Shown here: positions 51,589-59,482 of the stretch, piece by piece
Numbering within the stretch: the stretch's first letter is position 1
Layout of the letters: each line of letters begins with the position of its first letter
Source of the DNA: Candidatus Aminicenantes bacterium
Lineage (GTDB): Bacteria > Acidobacteriota > Aminicenantia > Aminicenantales > UBA4085
DNA length: 64,000 nucleotides
Assembly (NCBI GenBank): GCA_026393855.1
Contig: JAPKZJ010000068.1
Location: forward strand, 1 to 64,000
Direction: 5' to 3'
Made by a program: the position numbers and the translations under genes
Notes under the pieces: generated by a model
The model's database searches: none
Seen by the model: the letters and a program-made list of their open reading frames with translations, nothing else
Told to the model about the DNA's origin: nothing

Positions 51589-52527
51589 ATGCGCATTTTC
51601 CGCTCGTTGGCCGCCATCCCCCCTTCCAAGCCGCCCTTGGCCGCGGCCATCGGCAACTTCGACGGCCTTCACCTCGGCCACCGCCGGATCATCGACCGGC
51701 TCAAGGCCGCGGCCGCCCGACGAGGACTCCCGGCGGCCGCGGTGACCTTCGCTCCGCACCCGGAGAAGGTCTTCGGCCCCCACCGGCTCTGCATGCTGCA
51801 AACCCTCGACCAGCGCCTCGAAGGCTTGGCCAACCTCGGCTTGGATGCGGTCGTGATCGTGCCGTTCAGCCTGGAGTTCGCCCGCCGCCCCGGCGAGGAA
51901 TTCGTCCGGGAAACCCTGATCTCCGGAATCAACGCCCGGGTCGTGGTGGTCGGCGCGGATTTCCGGTTCGGCCCCGATCGCTCGGCCGCCGTGGCCGACC
52001 TCCGCCGCTGGGGGCGGCGGGACGGCCTGGCCGTGCGGACCATCCCCCATGTCAAACGAGCCGGGCGGATCGTCCGCTCCAGCCGGATCCGCGATCTCCT
52101 GATGAGTGGGAGAATCGAGATGGCCAACGCCCTGCTCGGCCGCCCCTACGCCGTCGAAGGCGACGTCGTCGCAGGCGCCCGGCGGGGCCGCCGCATCGGC
52201 TTCCCCACCGCCAACCTGATCACCCCCAACGAGCTCATCCCTCGGGGCGTGTTCGTTTCCGTCCTAACCTCGGACGAGCGGGTCTTCCCCTCGGTCACCA
52301 GCGTGGGCGTGCGCCCGACCTTCCACGGCCACGAGGTCACCATCGAGACGCATATCCTGGACTTTCATGGCGACCTCTACGGAGTCGGAGTCCGGCTGGC
52401 CTTCCTGAGCAAGCTCCGCGACGAAGCCCGCTATCCCGACGCCGAGTCCTTGCGAGCCCAGATCGCCCGCGACGCGGAGGCGGCCAGGGGTTATTTCCGC
52501 CGCCGGGTTCTGGGCCAGGGCATTTGA
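51589..52527 (+). CDS. ribF: Bifunctional riboflavin kinase / FAD synthetase
   Basis: A 312-residue enzyme that makes FMN and then FAD. The N-terminal adenylyltransferase domain has AAIGNFDGLHLGHRRII, FAPHPEKVF, VVVVGADFRFGPDRS and VRSSRIRDLLMSGRI (the ISSSRIR-type motif). The C-terminal kinase domain begins near residue 185 with GRRIGFPTANL, the PTAN motif, then GVFVSVL and the ETHILDFHGDLYG segment. The length is normal for a full two-domain RibF. It lies just before pyrR with a 43-bp gap. Confidence 0.95.
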   Translation: MRIFRSLAAIPPSKPPLAAAIGNFDGLHLGHRRIIDRLKAAAARRGLPAAAVTFAPHPEKVFGPHRLCMLQTLDQRLEGLANLGLDAVVIVPFSLEFARRPGEEFVRETLISGINARVVVVGADFRFGPDRSAAVADLRRWGRRDGLAVRTIPHVKRAGRIVRSSRIRDLLMSGRIEMANALLGRPYAVEGDVVAGARRGRRIGFPTANLITPNELIPRGVFVSVLTSDERVFPSVTSVGVRPTFHGHEVTIETHILDFHGDLYGVGVRLAFLSKLRDEARYPDAESLRAQIARDAEAARGYFRRRVLGQGI

Positions 52528-52570
52528 GGCCAAACCCCGTTCAATGATATAAATAACGCTGGAGACCGAG

Positions 52571-53164
52571 TTGAAAGAAAAAATCAAAGCCGCCATCATG
52601 GATGCGGCAAAAATTCGCCGGGTTCTGTTCCGCCTGGCCACGGAAATCCTGGAGCGCAACCGCGACCTCAAGAACCTGGTCATCGTCGGCATCCCGACTC
52701 GGGGCCTTCCCCTGGCCCGCCGTCTCGCGGGCCTGATCCGGGACATGGAAGGAGTGGAGATCCCCGTGGCGGCCCTGGACATCTCCCCCTACCGCGACGA
52801 CCGGAGCGCGTCTCATCCCGTTCCGGCCGCCGGCCGGAGCGTTCTGCCCTTCCCGATCGCCCGCAAGAACGTCATCCTGGTGGACGACGTCCTATTCACA
52901 GGCCGGACCATCCGGGCGGCCATGGATTCGCTCTTCGACATCGGCCGGGCCGAAACGATCCAGCTCCTCGTCCTCATCGATCGCGGCCATCGGGAGCTGC
53001 CCATCCGGGCCGATTATGTGGGCAAAGTCCTGCCCACCTCCCGCCGCGAGATCGTACAGGTGCGGCTTCGGGAGACGGACAAGAGCGACGAGGTCCTGAT
53101 CGCCGAGCCGGTCGCCCTGAGCCGGCCGGCGGCGCGGCAACGGGCAAGGATGCCGCGGCCTTGA
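52571..53164 (+). CDS. pyrR: Pyrimidine operon regulator PyrR / uracil phosphoribosyltransferase
   Basis: A 197-residue type I phosphoribosyltransferase. The PRPP-binding motif is VILVDDVLFTGRTIRAAMDS, preceded by LVIVGIPTRGLPLARRL and followed by LVLIDRGHRELPIRADYVGK, the usual PyrR order. In many bacteria PyrR binds pyr mRNA and controls attenuation in response to UMP. No clear attenuator lies in the 43-bp gap upstream. Start TTG 52571 has GGAG upstream. The stop overlaps the pyrC start (TTGA). The last 15 residues (RPAARQRARMPRP) are an unusual basic tail. Confidence 0.92.
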   Translation: MKEKIKAAIMDAAKIRRVLFRLATEILERNRDLKNLVIVGIPTRGLPLARRLAGLIRDMEGVEIPVAALDISPYRDDRSASHPVPAAGRSVLPFPIARKNVILVDDVLFTGRTIRAAMDSLFDIGRAETIQLLVLIDRGHRELPIRADYVGKVLPTSRREIVQVRLRETDKSDEVLIAEPVALSRPAARQRARMPRP

Positions 53165-54447
53165 AGCTCCTCGTCCGAGGCGGCCGGGTCGTCGACCCGG
53201 GAACCGCCGTCGACGGTTGCCGCGATGTCCTGATCGAAGACGGCCGCATCGTCGCGGTCGAACCCCGGATCGAGGCCGGGGAAGCCCTCCTGATCGACGC
53301 CTCCGGGCTCGTCGTCGCCCCCGGGTTCATCGATATGCACGTCCACTTGCGCGAGCCCGGCCAAGAGCACAAAGAGACGATCGAGACGGGGGCTTGGGCG
53401 GCGGCCGCCGGAGGATTCACCTCGATCTGCGCCATGCCCAACACGAATCCGGTCAACGATCGCCCCGAGATCACCAGGCTGATTCTGGCCCGGGCGGCCG
53501 GCAAAGCCGTTGTCAACGTTTTCCCCATCGCCGCCATGACGCTGGGGCTTCGGGGAATGGAGCTCGTCGATATGGCCGCCCTGGCAGCCGCCGGGGCCGT
53601 GGCCTTCTCCGACGACGGCCGCTGCCTCCAAAACGCCGCCCTGATGCGGAGGGCCATGGAAACCGCCCGCGGCCTGGGGAAGCCGATCACGGACCATTGC
53701 GAAGACGCCTCCCTGGCCGGATCCGGAGTCATGCACGAGGGGCCTTGGGCGGCCCGCCTCGGCTTGTCGGGAATCCCGGCCGCCGCCGAGGACGTCATGG
53801 TCGCGCGGGACGCCATCCTGGCCGAGGCCCTGGGCGCGCCCGTCCACATCGCCCACTTGAGTACGGCCGGATCGGTCCGGATCGTGCGCCAGGCCAAGCG
53901 GCGGGGCGTCCCGATCACCGCCGAGGCGACCCCCCATCATCTGACCCTGACCGACGCCGCCCTCGAGACCGGGGACGCCCGCTTCAAGATGAACCCGCCG
54001 CTTCGCGGCGAGGAGGACGTGGCGGCGCTCCTCGAGGCCGTGGCGGACGGGACGATCGACGTCCTCGCCACCGACCACGCGCCCCACACGACGGCCGAGA
54101 AAGCGGTTGGGATCGCCGCCGCCCCATTCGGCATCGTCGGCCTTGAGACGGCGGTCCCGCTCCTGCTCGACCGTCTCGTCGGCCGGAACCTGATCGGCCT
54201 GGCCCGTTTCGTGGCCCTCTGGTCGACCCGACCGGCCGAGATCCTCGGCCTCCGGAACAAAGGCCGCCTGTCCGCCGGCGCCGACGCCGACCTGACGATC
54301 CTCGATCTGGACCGTTCCGTCGTCGTCGATTCCGGCGCTTTCCATTCCAAGAGCCGCAACACGCCGTTCGACGGCTGGGCCCTGCGGGGCGCCGCCGTCC
54401 GGACGATCGTGGGCGGACATCCCGTTTTCCCAAAGGAACAGCCATGA
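53161..54447 (+). CDS. pyrC: Dihydroorotase (class I)
   Basis: A 428-residue amidohydrolase that closes carbamoyl-aspartate to dihydroorotate in UMP synthesis. The metal ligands include His60 and His62 in DMHVHLREPG; GGFTSICAMPNTNP, AFSDDG, TDHCEDA, HIAHLSTAGSV, EATPHHLTL and the catalytic Asp in LATDHAPH follow in the expected order. Start TTG 53161 overlaps pyrR, and the stop overlaps rnc (ATGA). Aspartate carbamoyltransferase (pyrB), which usually lies between pyrR and pyrC, is absent here. Confidence 0.95.
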   Translation: MKLLVRGGRVVDPGTAVDGCRDVLIEDGRIVAVEPRIEAGEALLIDASGLVVAPGFIDMHVHLREPGQEHKETIETGAWAAAAGGFTSICAMPNTNPVNDRPEITRLILARAAGKAVVNVFPIAAMTLGLRGMELVDMAALAAAGAVAFSDDGRCLQNAALMRRAMETARGLGKPITDHCEDASLAGSGVMHEGPWAARLGLSGIPAAAEDVMVARDAILAEALGAPVHIAHLSTAGSVRIVRQAKRRGVPITAEATPHHLTLTDAALETGDARFKMNPPLRGEEDVAALLEAVADGTIDVLATDHAPHTTAEKAVGIAAAPFGIVGLETAVPLLLDRLVGRNLIGLARFVALWSTRPAEILGLRNKGRLSAGADADLTILDLDRSVVVDSGAFHSKSRNTPFDGWALRGAAVRTIVGGHPVFPKEQP

Positions 54448-55547
54448 GAATCTTCGGAAAGCCAAAAGCCAAGCCGTCGCCGGCCGAACCCGGCCTGCCC
54501 CCCGCACCCTCGACGCTCCCGGATCCTCCCAAGCCGGAACCCAATCCCGCTACGCCCCGCATTCAGTCAGGGCCGCGCCCGGAGCTCTCGGGCCGGCAAC
54601 GGAGTCAGCAAGGCCAACCCCACCCCCAGGGACAATCCCAGGGCCGGGGGGGGAGGAGTCCGCAGCGAAACCAGTCGGGCGGTCAACCCCGGCCTCGACG
54701 GCGGGGAAAATCGCCCCAAGGGCAGCGGCCGCCGCAGGCCCTGCCCGAAAACCCCGTCCAGGCTAAGCCCGCGCCGCCGCCGCCCGCGGCGCGCCCGCCC
54801 CGCCAGGCTCCGGTGCCTCGGACCACCCCGTTTGAAGAGCAGATCCATTATTTCTTCCGGAGCAAAGACCTTCGCGAGCAGGCCCTGACCCACAGCTCCT
54901 ATGCCTACGAGAACCAGGGTCAATGCCGCGACAACGAGCTGCTCGAGTTCCTGGGTGACTCGGTCATCGGGCTCATCACGGCCGATTACTTCTTCTCCAA
55001 CTACCGCGACACTACCGAGGGCGACCTGTCCAAGCTGAAGTCGTCCGCCTCGTCCACGGTCGCCTTGGCCGAGTTCGCCAAGCAGATCCACCTCGACAAT
55101 CATATCCGGCTGGGCCGGGGCGAGGAGCGCAGCGGCGGCCGCCACAAGTCGAACATCCTGGCCGACGTCTTCGAAGCCGTGATCGGGGCCATCTACCTGG
55201 ACGGCGGATTCGAGGCCGCCCGCTACTTCTTCCTGCCTCTGATCGAGTCGACCTTCCAAAAAGTTCAGACGATCGGTTACACCGTCGACAATTACAAGTC
55301 CGCGCTCCAGGAATACCTCCAGAAGGAGGACCTTCCCTCGCCCAGCTACAAAGTGGTCTCCTGCACCGGCCCCGACCATGACCGGGTCTTCACCGTCGAG
55401 GTTTTCGCCAACCGGACCTCGCTGGCCAAGGCCAAGGGGGCGTCCCGGAAAGCGGCCGAGCAGAAAGCCGCCGAGACCGCCTTGAAAAGCTTCCTGGGAC
55501 GAAAAATCAAGTCGCTGACCCCGGAGACGTTCATCGTCGAGAAATAA
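54444..55547 (+). CDS. rnc: Ribonuclease III with a long disordered N-terminal extension
   Basis: A 367-residue protein; most bacterial RNase III proteins have about 225-250. Residues 1 to about 128 are low-complexity, rich in Pro, Gln, Arg, Gly and Ser (GQPHPQGQSQGRGGRSPQR), likely disordered and nucleic-acid binding. The catalytic domain (about 129-285) has LTHSSYAYEN, the signature NELLEFLGDSVIGL and ILADVFEAVIGAIYLDGG, with metal-binding Glu and Asp. The C-terminal dsRNA-binding domain (about 292-360) has SALQEYLQKEDLPSPSYKVV and ASRKAAEQKAAETAL. ATG 54444 overlaps the pyrC stop; no alternative internal start has a ribosome site. Confidence 0.93.
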   Translation: MRIFGKPKAKPSPAEPGLPPAPSTLPDPPKPEPNPATPRIQSGPRPELSGRQRSQQGQPHPQGQSQGRGGRSPQRNQSGGQPRPRRRGKSPQGQRPPQALPENPVQAKPAPPPPAARPPRQAPVPRTTPFEEQIHYFFRSKDLREQALTHSSYAYENQGQCRDNELLEFLGDSVIGLITADYFFSNYRDTTEGDLSKLKSSASSTVALAEFAKQIHLDNHIRLGRGEERSGGRHKSNILADVFEAVIGAIYLDGGFEAARYFFLPLIESTFQKVQTIGYTVDNYKSALQEYLQKEDLPSPSYKVVSCTGPDHDRVFTVEVFANRTSLAKAKGASRKAAEQKAAETALKSFLGRKIKSLTPETFIVEK

Positions 55548-55552
55548 ATTCA

Positions 55553-55843
55553 TCGCCCAATTCCGCGGAGGGCAGTTCGGAGTATCGACCCGGCGGCTTC
55601 GGGCTCTTCTCGCCTTTTCCCACAGCTCCCCTCGGCGCCTCGGAACTGCGCATTCAAGATCGTCCGGTCTTATAGACCGCCCACTCCATTTCGATTCCGT
55701 TAGATGGTCGCGTGCTCAAACAGCCCTCGGCGCCTGGCCGGAGCCAGGTTCCCTCGGGGAGTTATGGAAAAAGGCGCCGCCCTCGCGATTTCGCCGTTGG
55801 CCGATACCCCGAACCGCCCGAGTCTCCCCGGAATTGGGCGAAG
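55553..55843 (+). repeat. Palindromic MITE-like element, copy C
   Basis: Same interior as copies A and B (GGCTTCGGGCTCTTCTCGCC, CAAACAGCCCTCGGCGCCTG, TGGAAAAAGGCGCC, TTTCGCCGTTGGCCG). The terminal inverted repeats have drifted together: CGCCCAATTCCGCGGAG at the left and CTCCCCGGAATTGGGCG at the right. It starts 6 bp after the rnc stop and lies between convergent genes. Confidence 0.85.
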
Positions 55844-55892
55844 ATACGAAAAATACGGGGGCATCGACGTCGGCAAAAAAGCGCCCGGGGGC

Positions 55893-55944
55893 AGTCGTTT
55901 CGTAGTCCTCGTAACGACCAGCGCTTTGCCTGTCGTCGCGAGGG
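55893..55944 (+). repeat. REP-like hairpin, copy 2
   Basis: GTCGTTTCGTAGT precedes the hairpin CCTCGTAACGAC ... GTCGTCGCGAGG (55907-55943), matching 44947-44998. It abuts the stop codon of the - strand AI-2E transporter gene and could form the 3' end of its mRNA. Confidence 0.75.
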
Positions 55945-56964
55945 CTATTTGCTCAGCAGGGCGTCCAGAAACCGGAGGTTCGGGAAGCTGCTGCAGACGA
56001 TCTTGAGCACGGCCATGATGGGCACGGCCAGGATCATCCCCGGGATGCCCCACATCCAACCCATGAAGAACAGGGACAGCAGGATGCCCAGGGGACTGAG
56101 CCCCAGCCCCTGGCCCATCAGGCGCGGCTCGATGACCATGCCCATGACGGCATCGATCAAGGTCATGATGACCAGGATCCAAAAGGCCCTCCAGAAGCTC
56201 GAGAACTGGACCATCGCGATCAGGAAGGGCAGCACTTTGGCGATGAAAGAACCGATGTTGGGGATGTAGTTGAGCAGAAAGGTGATGAACCCGAAGGCGA
56301 TGGCGAAATCCACCCCGAAGATCATCAGGAGCAGGGTCGTGATCAGGCCCGAGGCGATGCTGATCGCCGTCTTGATGGCCAGGTATTTCTGGACCCGGCT
56401 GTCGATCTGGTCAATGATGGCCGCGAGCTGGGCGCCGCGATGGGGCGAAAAGGAGCGATGGATCTTCTCGTTCAATCGGCCGCGACCGGCCAACATGAAG
56501 ATCAGGAAAATGAGGACGAGGAAGAAGGTCGAGAGGAACGACAGGAACGTCCCCAGCGAGGACAGGGCCATCGAGCCCAGCTTCTCGACGTTCATGCTCT
56601 TGAGCCAAACCAAGGGATCCCAGCGGGTCGAAGTCAAATGGAGGTTTTGCTGCAGGGCAGCGACCATATCGGTGAATTTTTGGCCGTATTTGGGGATTTC
56701 GGAAGCGAAGCTCTTGCCGCTCTCGTAGAACAGCACCCCCATCAGATAGAGGAGGAGGGCGGTGACCAGCAGGATGATGCCGACGGCGACGCCGCGGGAG
56801 ACCTTCCAGCGCGTCAACAGATCGAGCACCGGCGAGAGCACAAAATAGATGAACAAGGCCAGGACGAACGGGATGAGAAAGGACTTGGCCAGCCGCAGGA
56901 AGCCCCCGATGAGAAAGATCGATAGCAGGATGCTGGCGAAGGTCAGCGATTTGTTCTTGTCCAC
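55945..56964 (-). CDS. AI-2E family (PerM/TqsA-like) transporter
   Basis: A 339-residue membrane protein with about seven helices and a soluble segment after the third (residues about 75-145). Family features are SFLIPFVLALFIYFVLSPVL, the GFITFLLNYIPNIGSF motif, the IEPRLMGQGLGLSPLGILLS segment and GIPGMILAVPIMAV near the end. Members export autoinducer 2 or other solutes, and some act as sodium/proton antiporters, so the substrate is open. Start GTG 56964. A promoter-like TTTACA, 17-nt spacer, TTAATA lies just upstream. Confidence 0.92.
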   Translation of the reverse strand: MDKNKSLTFASILLSIFLIGGFLRLAKSFLIPFVLALFIYFVLSPVLDLLTRWKVSRGVAVGIILLVTALLLYLMGVLFYESGKSFASEIPKYGQKFTDMVAALQQNLHLTSTRWDPLVWLKSMNVEKLGSMALSSLGTFLSFLSTFFLVLIFLIFMLAGRGRLNEKIHRSFSPHRGAQLAAIIDQIDSRVQKYLAIKTAISIASGLITTLLLMIFGVDFAIAFGFITFLLNYIPNIGSFIAKVLPFLIAMVQFSSFWRAFWILVIMTLIDAVMGMVIEPRLMGQGLGLSPLGILLSLFFMGWMWGIPGMILAVPIMAVLKIVCSSFPNLRFLDALLSK

Positions 56965-57053
56965 AAAGCTATATTAAGCCATACCGAAGGTCCTTGTAAA
57001 TCGATCGTTACGGGGGGGGGGGCCATCCCCCGCGAATTCACCCTTCGAGGGGA

Positions 57054-57082
57054 TTGACCTCGCCGGAGTTCTTAGAGAGAAT
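57054..57082 (+). promoter_or_regulatory. Promoter of the REC-GGDEF gene
   Basis: TTGACC (57054-57059), a 17-nt spacer and GAGAAT (57077-57082). Upstream at 57011-57022 lies a run of about 12 G. Confidence 0.45.
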
Positions 57083-57168
57083 GACTCAACGAAGATCATC
57101 TCTTCCCGAGGCCGCCCTCCAGCGAGGGATGGTTCAGCGCGAGTCGTTCGAAAACAAGGAGGGTCCTC

Positions 57169-58146
57169 ATGACTCCCAAAGCGTCTGCCCCGCCGCACAT
57201 CCTGATCGCCGATGACGACCCGGTATCCTCCCGGATCATGATCAAGTCGCTTGAAAGCTGGGGCTTGGAGACCGTGTCCACGCGCAACGGCGGCGAAGCT
57301 TGGCAGGCCTTGCAGGACCCGAAGATCCGGATGGCCTTGCTGGACTGGGAAATGCCGGAAGCGGACGGCCCCGAGCTTTGCCGGCGAGTCCGGGCGGCGG
57401 CCGGCAAGCATTACACCTACATCATCCTGCTGACCTCACGGGATAAATCCGAGGATATCATTGCCGGCTTGGAAGCGGGCGCGGACGACTATATGGTCAA
57501 GCCGATCAAATTCCAGGAGCTGAAGGCTCGCCTGCAGACCGGGCGCCGCATCATCGAGCTGGAGGACAAGCTCCTGCAAAGCCAAAAGCGCCTCTTCGAC
57601 CTGGCCACCAAGGACGGGCTGACCAAGCTTTGGAACCGGAGGACGATCCTGCAGTTCCTGGAGGAGGTGTTGTCCCAGGGCGAGCGGGAGGGCCAGCCGA
57701 CCAGCCTGATCATGATGGACGTCGACAACTTCAAGACCATCAACGACACTTGTGGACATCAGGCCGGCGACAAAGTCCTGGCCGCGCTCGCCTCCCGTCT
57801 TCAGAAACAAGTCCGGCCCTACGATCGGATCGGCCGCTACGGCGGAGACGAAATCCTGATCGTCCTGCCCAACTGCCGGCTGTCCCACACGGCTGGGATC
57901 GCCGAGCGCCTGCGCCGGGACTGTATCCGGAAGCCGGCCAAGTTCAACGGGCAAGCGCTGGGGTTCACCCTGTCAATCGGGGTTTCATCCAGCGAGAACC
58001 GGACCCGGCCGACGGCCGACCGGCTCATCCAGGCTGGCGATCTGGCTCTCTACGAGGCCAAGCGCCTCGGTCGCGACCGGGTGGTCCGCTCCGAACCCGC
58101 CCCACCGCGTCGAAAAGGAATCTCCCGTGGCACCGGCAAGGCCTGA
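57169..58146 (+). CDS. Response regulator with GGDEF diguanylate cyclase domain
   Basis: A 325-residue protein. The receiver domain (about 10-125) is complete: acidic pair in LIADDDP, phospho-acceptor Asp59 in LLDWEMPE, the Thr of LLTSRD and Lys of MVKPIK. A helical linker joins it to the GGDEF domain (about 150-310) with the active site GGDEI at 225-229 and a canonical product-inhibition site RPYD five residues before it. It should make c-di-GMP when phosphorylated and be inhibited by c-di-GMP. A PleD/WspR-like architecture. The HPt gene overlaps its 3' end by 20 bp. Confidence 0.95.
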   Translation: MTPKASAPPHILIADDDPVSSRIMIKSLESWGLETVSTRNGGEAWQALQDPKIRMALLDWEMPEADGPELCRRVRAAAGKHYTYIILLTSRDKSEDIIAGLEAGADDYMVKPIKFQELKARLQTGRRIIELEDKLLQSQKRLFDLATKDGLTKLWNRRTILQFLEEVLSQGEREGQPTSLIMMDVDNFKTINDTCGHQAGDKVLAALASRLQKQVRPYDRIGRYGGDEILIVLPNCRLSHTAGIAERLRRDCIRKPAKFNGQALGFTLSIGVSSSENRTRPTADRLIQAGDLALYEAKRLGRDRVVRSEPAPPRRKGISRGTGKA

Positions 58147-58474
58147 TCGCACTCTCCCCCTCGACCGGGCCGAAGCGCTGGAGCGGATCGGCGGCGACGA
58201 GGCTTTTCTGGACGAGCTTCTGGCTCTTTACGACGAGGAATACGCAGCCAAATCGGCCGCCATCACATCCGCCCTCGAAGCGGGCGACTTGGATCAGGTC
58301 CGTTCCCTGGGCCACGGCTTGAAAGGGGCTTCGGCCAACCTTAGCCTGCCGGGATTGCGGGAAGCGGCCCAGGCTATCGAAACCGCCGGCCGGGAAAAGA
58401 ACGGCCCGGCTGCCGGCACGGCCCTGCAACGGCTGGAAGAGGAATACAAGGCCTTAAAGGCCTTTCTGGGCTAA
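58127..58474 (+). CDS. HPt (histidine phosphotransfer) domain protein
   Basis: A 115-residue single-domain protein, all helical. The phospho-accepting His63 lies in SLGHGLKGASANLSLPGL, the standard HPt motif, preceded by FLDELLALYDEEYAAKSAAI. It starts at GTG 58127 inside the REC-GGDEF gene, so both are translated together. It can pass phosphate to or from the receiver of that protein; the hybrid kinase that feeds it is not in the window. Convergent with the DUF6599 gene, 6 bp between stops. Confidence 0.92.
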   Translation: MAPARPDRTLPLDRAEALERIGGDEAFLDELLALYDEEYAAKSAAITSALEAGDLDQVRSLGHGLKGASANLSLPGLREAAQAIETAGREKNGPAAGTALQRLEEEYKALKAFLG

Positions 58475-58480
58475 GCCGGC

Positions 58481-59365
58481 CTACTTCCCAGCCAACCCCG
58501 CCTCCAGCCCGGCGGCCGTTTGATCGCCCGCCGCTTTATCGGCGTCTTTGACTTTCATCGTCCCGAAAAGAAAGCGGCCCGATTGCCCGACGGTCATGTT
58601 ATCGAGGTAAGGGTCCTTGAACTTGGCCGGAGAGGAGGTCGGAGAAACGGCCGCCTTGGCCAGGTAACGCTTCAACAGCGTCGCCGCTTCGCCCTCCGAA
58701 GCCGTCTCGATGATAAAGGCGTCGAATGCCCCGCCTGCGGTCTTATAAGAGGCAACCAGGCCGTTTTTCATGAATTCCAGGCCCAGGAAGCTCTTCAGGA
58801 TGAACTTCTCGCTGTTGGCGATGCGCCCCTCGGCCGGGAAAGCCTTGAGGACGGCCGGAAATGCGCCCGGGTCGCCGATCTTGCGGAGGATCTCGGCCGC
58901 GAATGCCCGCAGGACGGGTTCGGTCTTCTCGCCGGCGTCGTAGGCCATCAGCTTGACGTAATACTTCCCGGCCAGAAAGTTGAGCGTCCCCTCCTCGAGG
59001 TAGCCCTGGACGCCGATCGGCAGAAAACGGCTCTCCGCAAAGCGCTCGGTCGTATAGATGCCGAAGGCGTTGAGCGGACGGCCCATGTCGTAGACGTCGA
59101 CGCTAAGGGTGGCCTTCCCGCCGTCCTGCTTGAACTGGCCCACGGCGGCGTCGATCATGTCATAGTTGATGAAGGCTTCAGCCGCCCCGTCGATGTATTC
59201 GAAAAGCGATTCGGGCCCGTATAGCTTCGGCTCCTCGGAGAACGACCAGCCGGGGATGCGGGGCAGGAGGTCGAGCGTCTTTAAGGCCCCGCCGGCGATG
59301 GCGACAACGGACAATACGGCCAGCGCCAGGCTGATGGCGCTAAGCGTATACTTGGAATGTTTCAT
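58481..59365 (-). CDS. Secreted DUF6599-like protein
   Basis: A 294-residue exported protein with signal peptide or anchor (SLALAVLSVVAIAGGALKTL). Recognisable segments are LYGPESLFEYIDGAAEAFIN, SVDVYDMGRPLNAFGIYTTE, YLEEGTLNFLAGKYYVKLMA and FDAFIIETASEGEAATLLKR, the order I associate with DUF6599. The family has no known function; its members are often next to DUF362 genes, as here, where the DUF362 gene is divergent. A consensus-spaced promoter lies 34 bp upstream of the start. Confidence 0.72.
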   Translation of the reverse strand: MKHSKYTLSAISLALAVLSVVAIAGGALKTLDLLPRIPGWSFSEEPKLYGPESLFEYIDGAAEAFINYDMIDAAVGQFKQDGGKATLSVDVYDMGRPLNAFGIYTTERFAESRFLPIGVQGYLEEGTLNFLAGKYYVKLMAYDAGEKTEPVLRAFAAEILRKIGDPGAFPAVLKAFPAEGRIANSEKFILKSFLGLEFMKNGLVASYKTAGGAFDAFIIETASEGEAATLLKRYLAKAAVSPTSSPAKFKDPYLDNMTVGQSGRFLFGTMKVKDADKAAGDQTAAGLEAGLAGK

Positions 59366-59398
59366 TTTCTCGCTCCTCGGATCGATCAGCCGTCTTCT

Positions 59399-59427
59399 AT
59401 GATACGGGTCCTTGCTGCTTATGACAA
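59399..59427 (-). promoter_or_regulatory. Promoter of the DUF6599-like gene
   Basis: On the - strand, TTGTCA (59422-59427), a 17-nt spacer and TATCAT (59399-59404). Confidence 0.7.
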
Positions 59428-59446
59428 GCCGGCGATTGAGCGGTTG

Positions 59447-59475
59447 TTGACTTCGCCCGCCGCGGGGGCTACCTT
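59447..59475 (+). promoter_or_regulatory. Promoter of the DUF362 gene, possibly leaderless
   Basis: TTGACT (59447-59452), a 17-nt spacer and TACCTT (59470-59475). The ATG at 59483 begins 7 bp after the -10 box, about where transcription should start, and has no ribosome site. Confidence 0.5.
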
Positions 59476-59482
59476 GATATGC

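Noticed and set aside
53014-54507. 497-codon - strand frame opposite pyrC
   Set aside because: Antisense shadow of dihydroorotase, which has all catalytic motifs.
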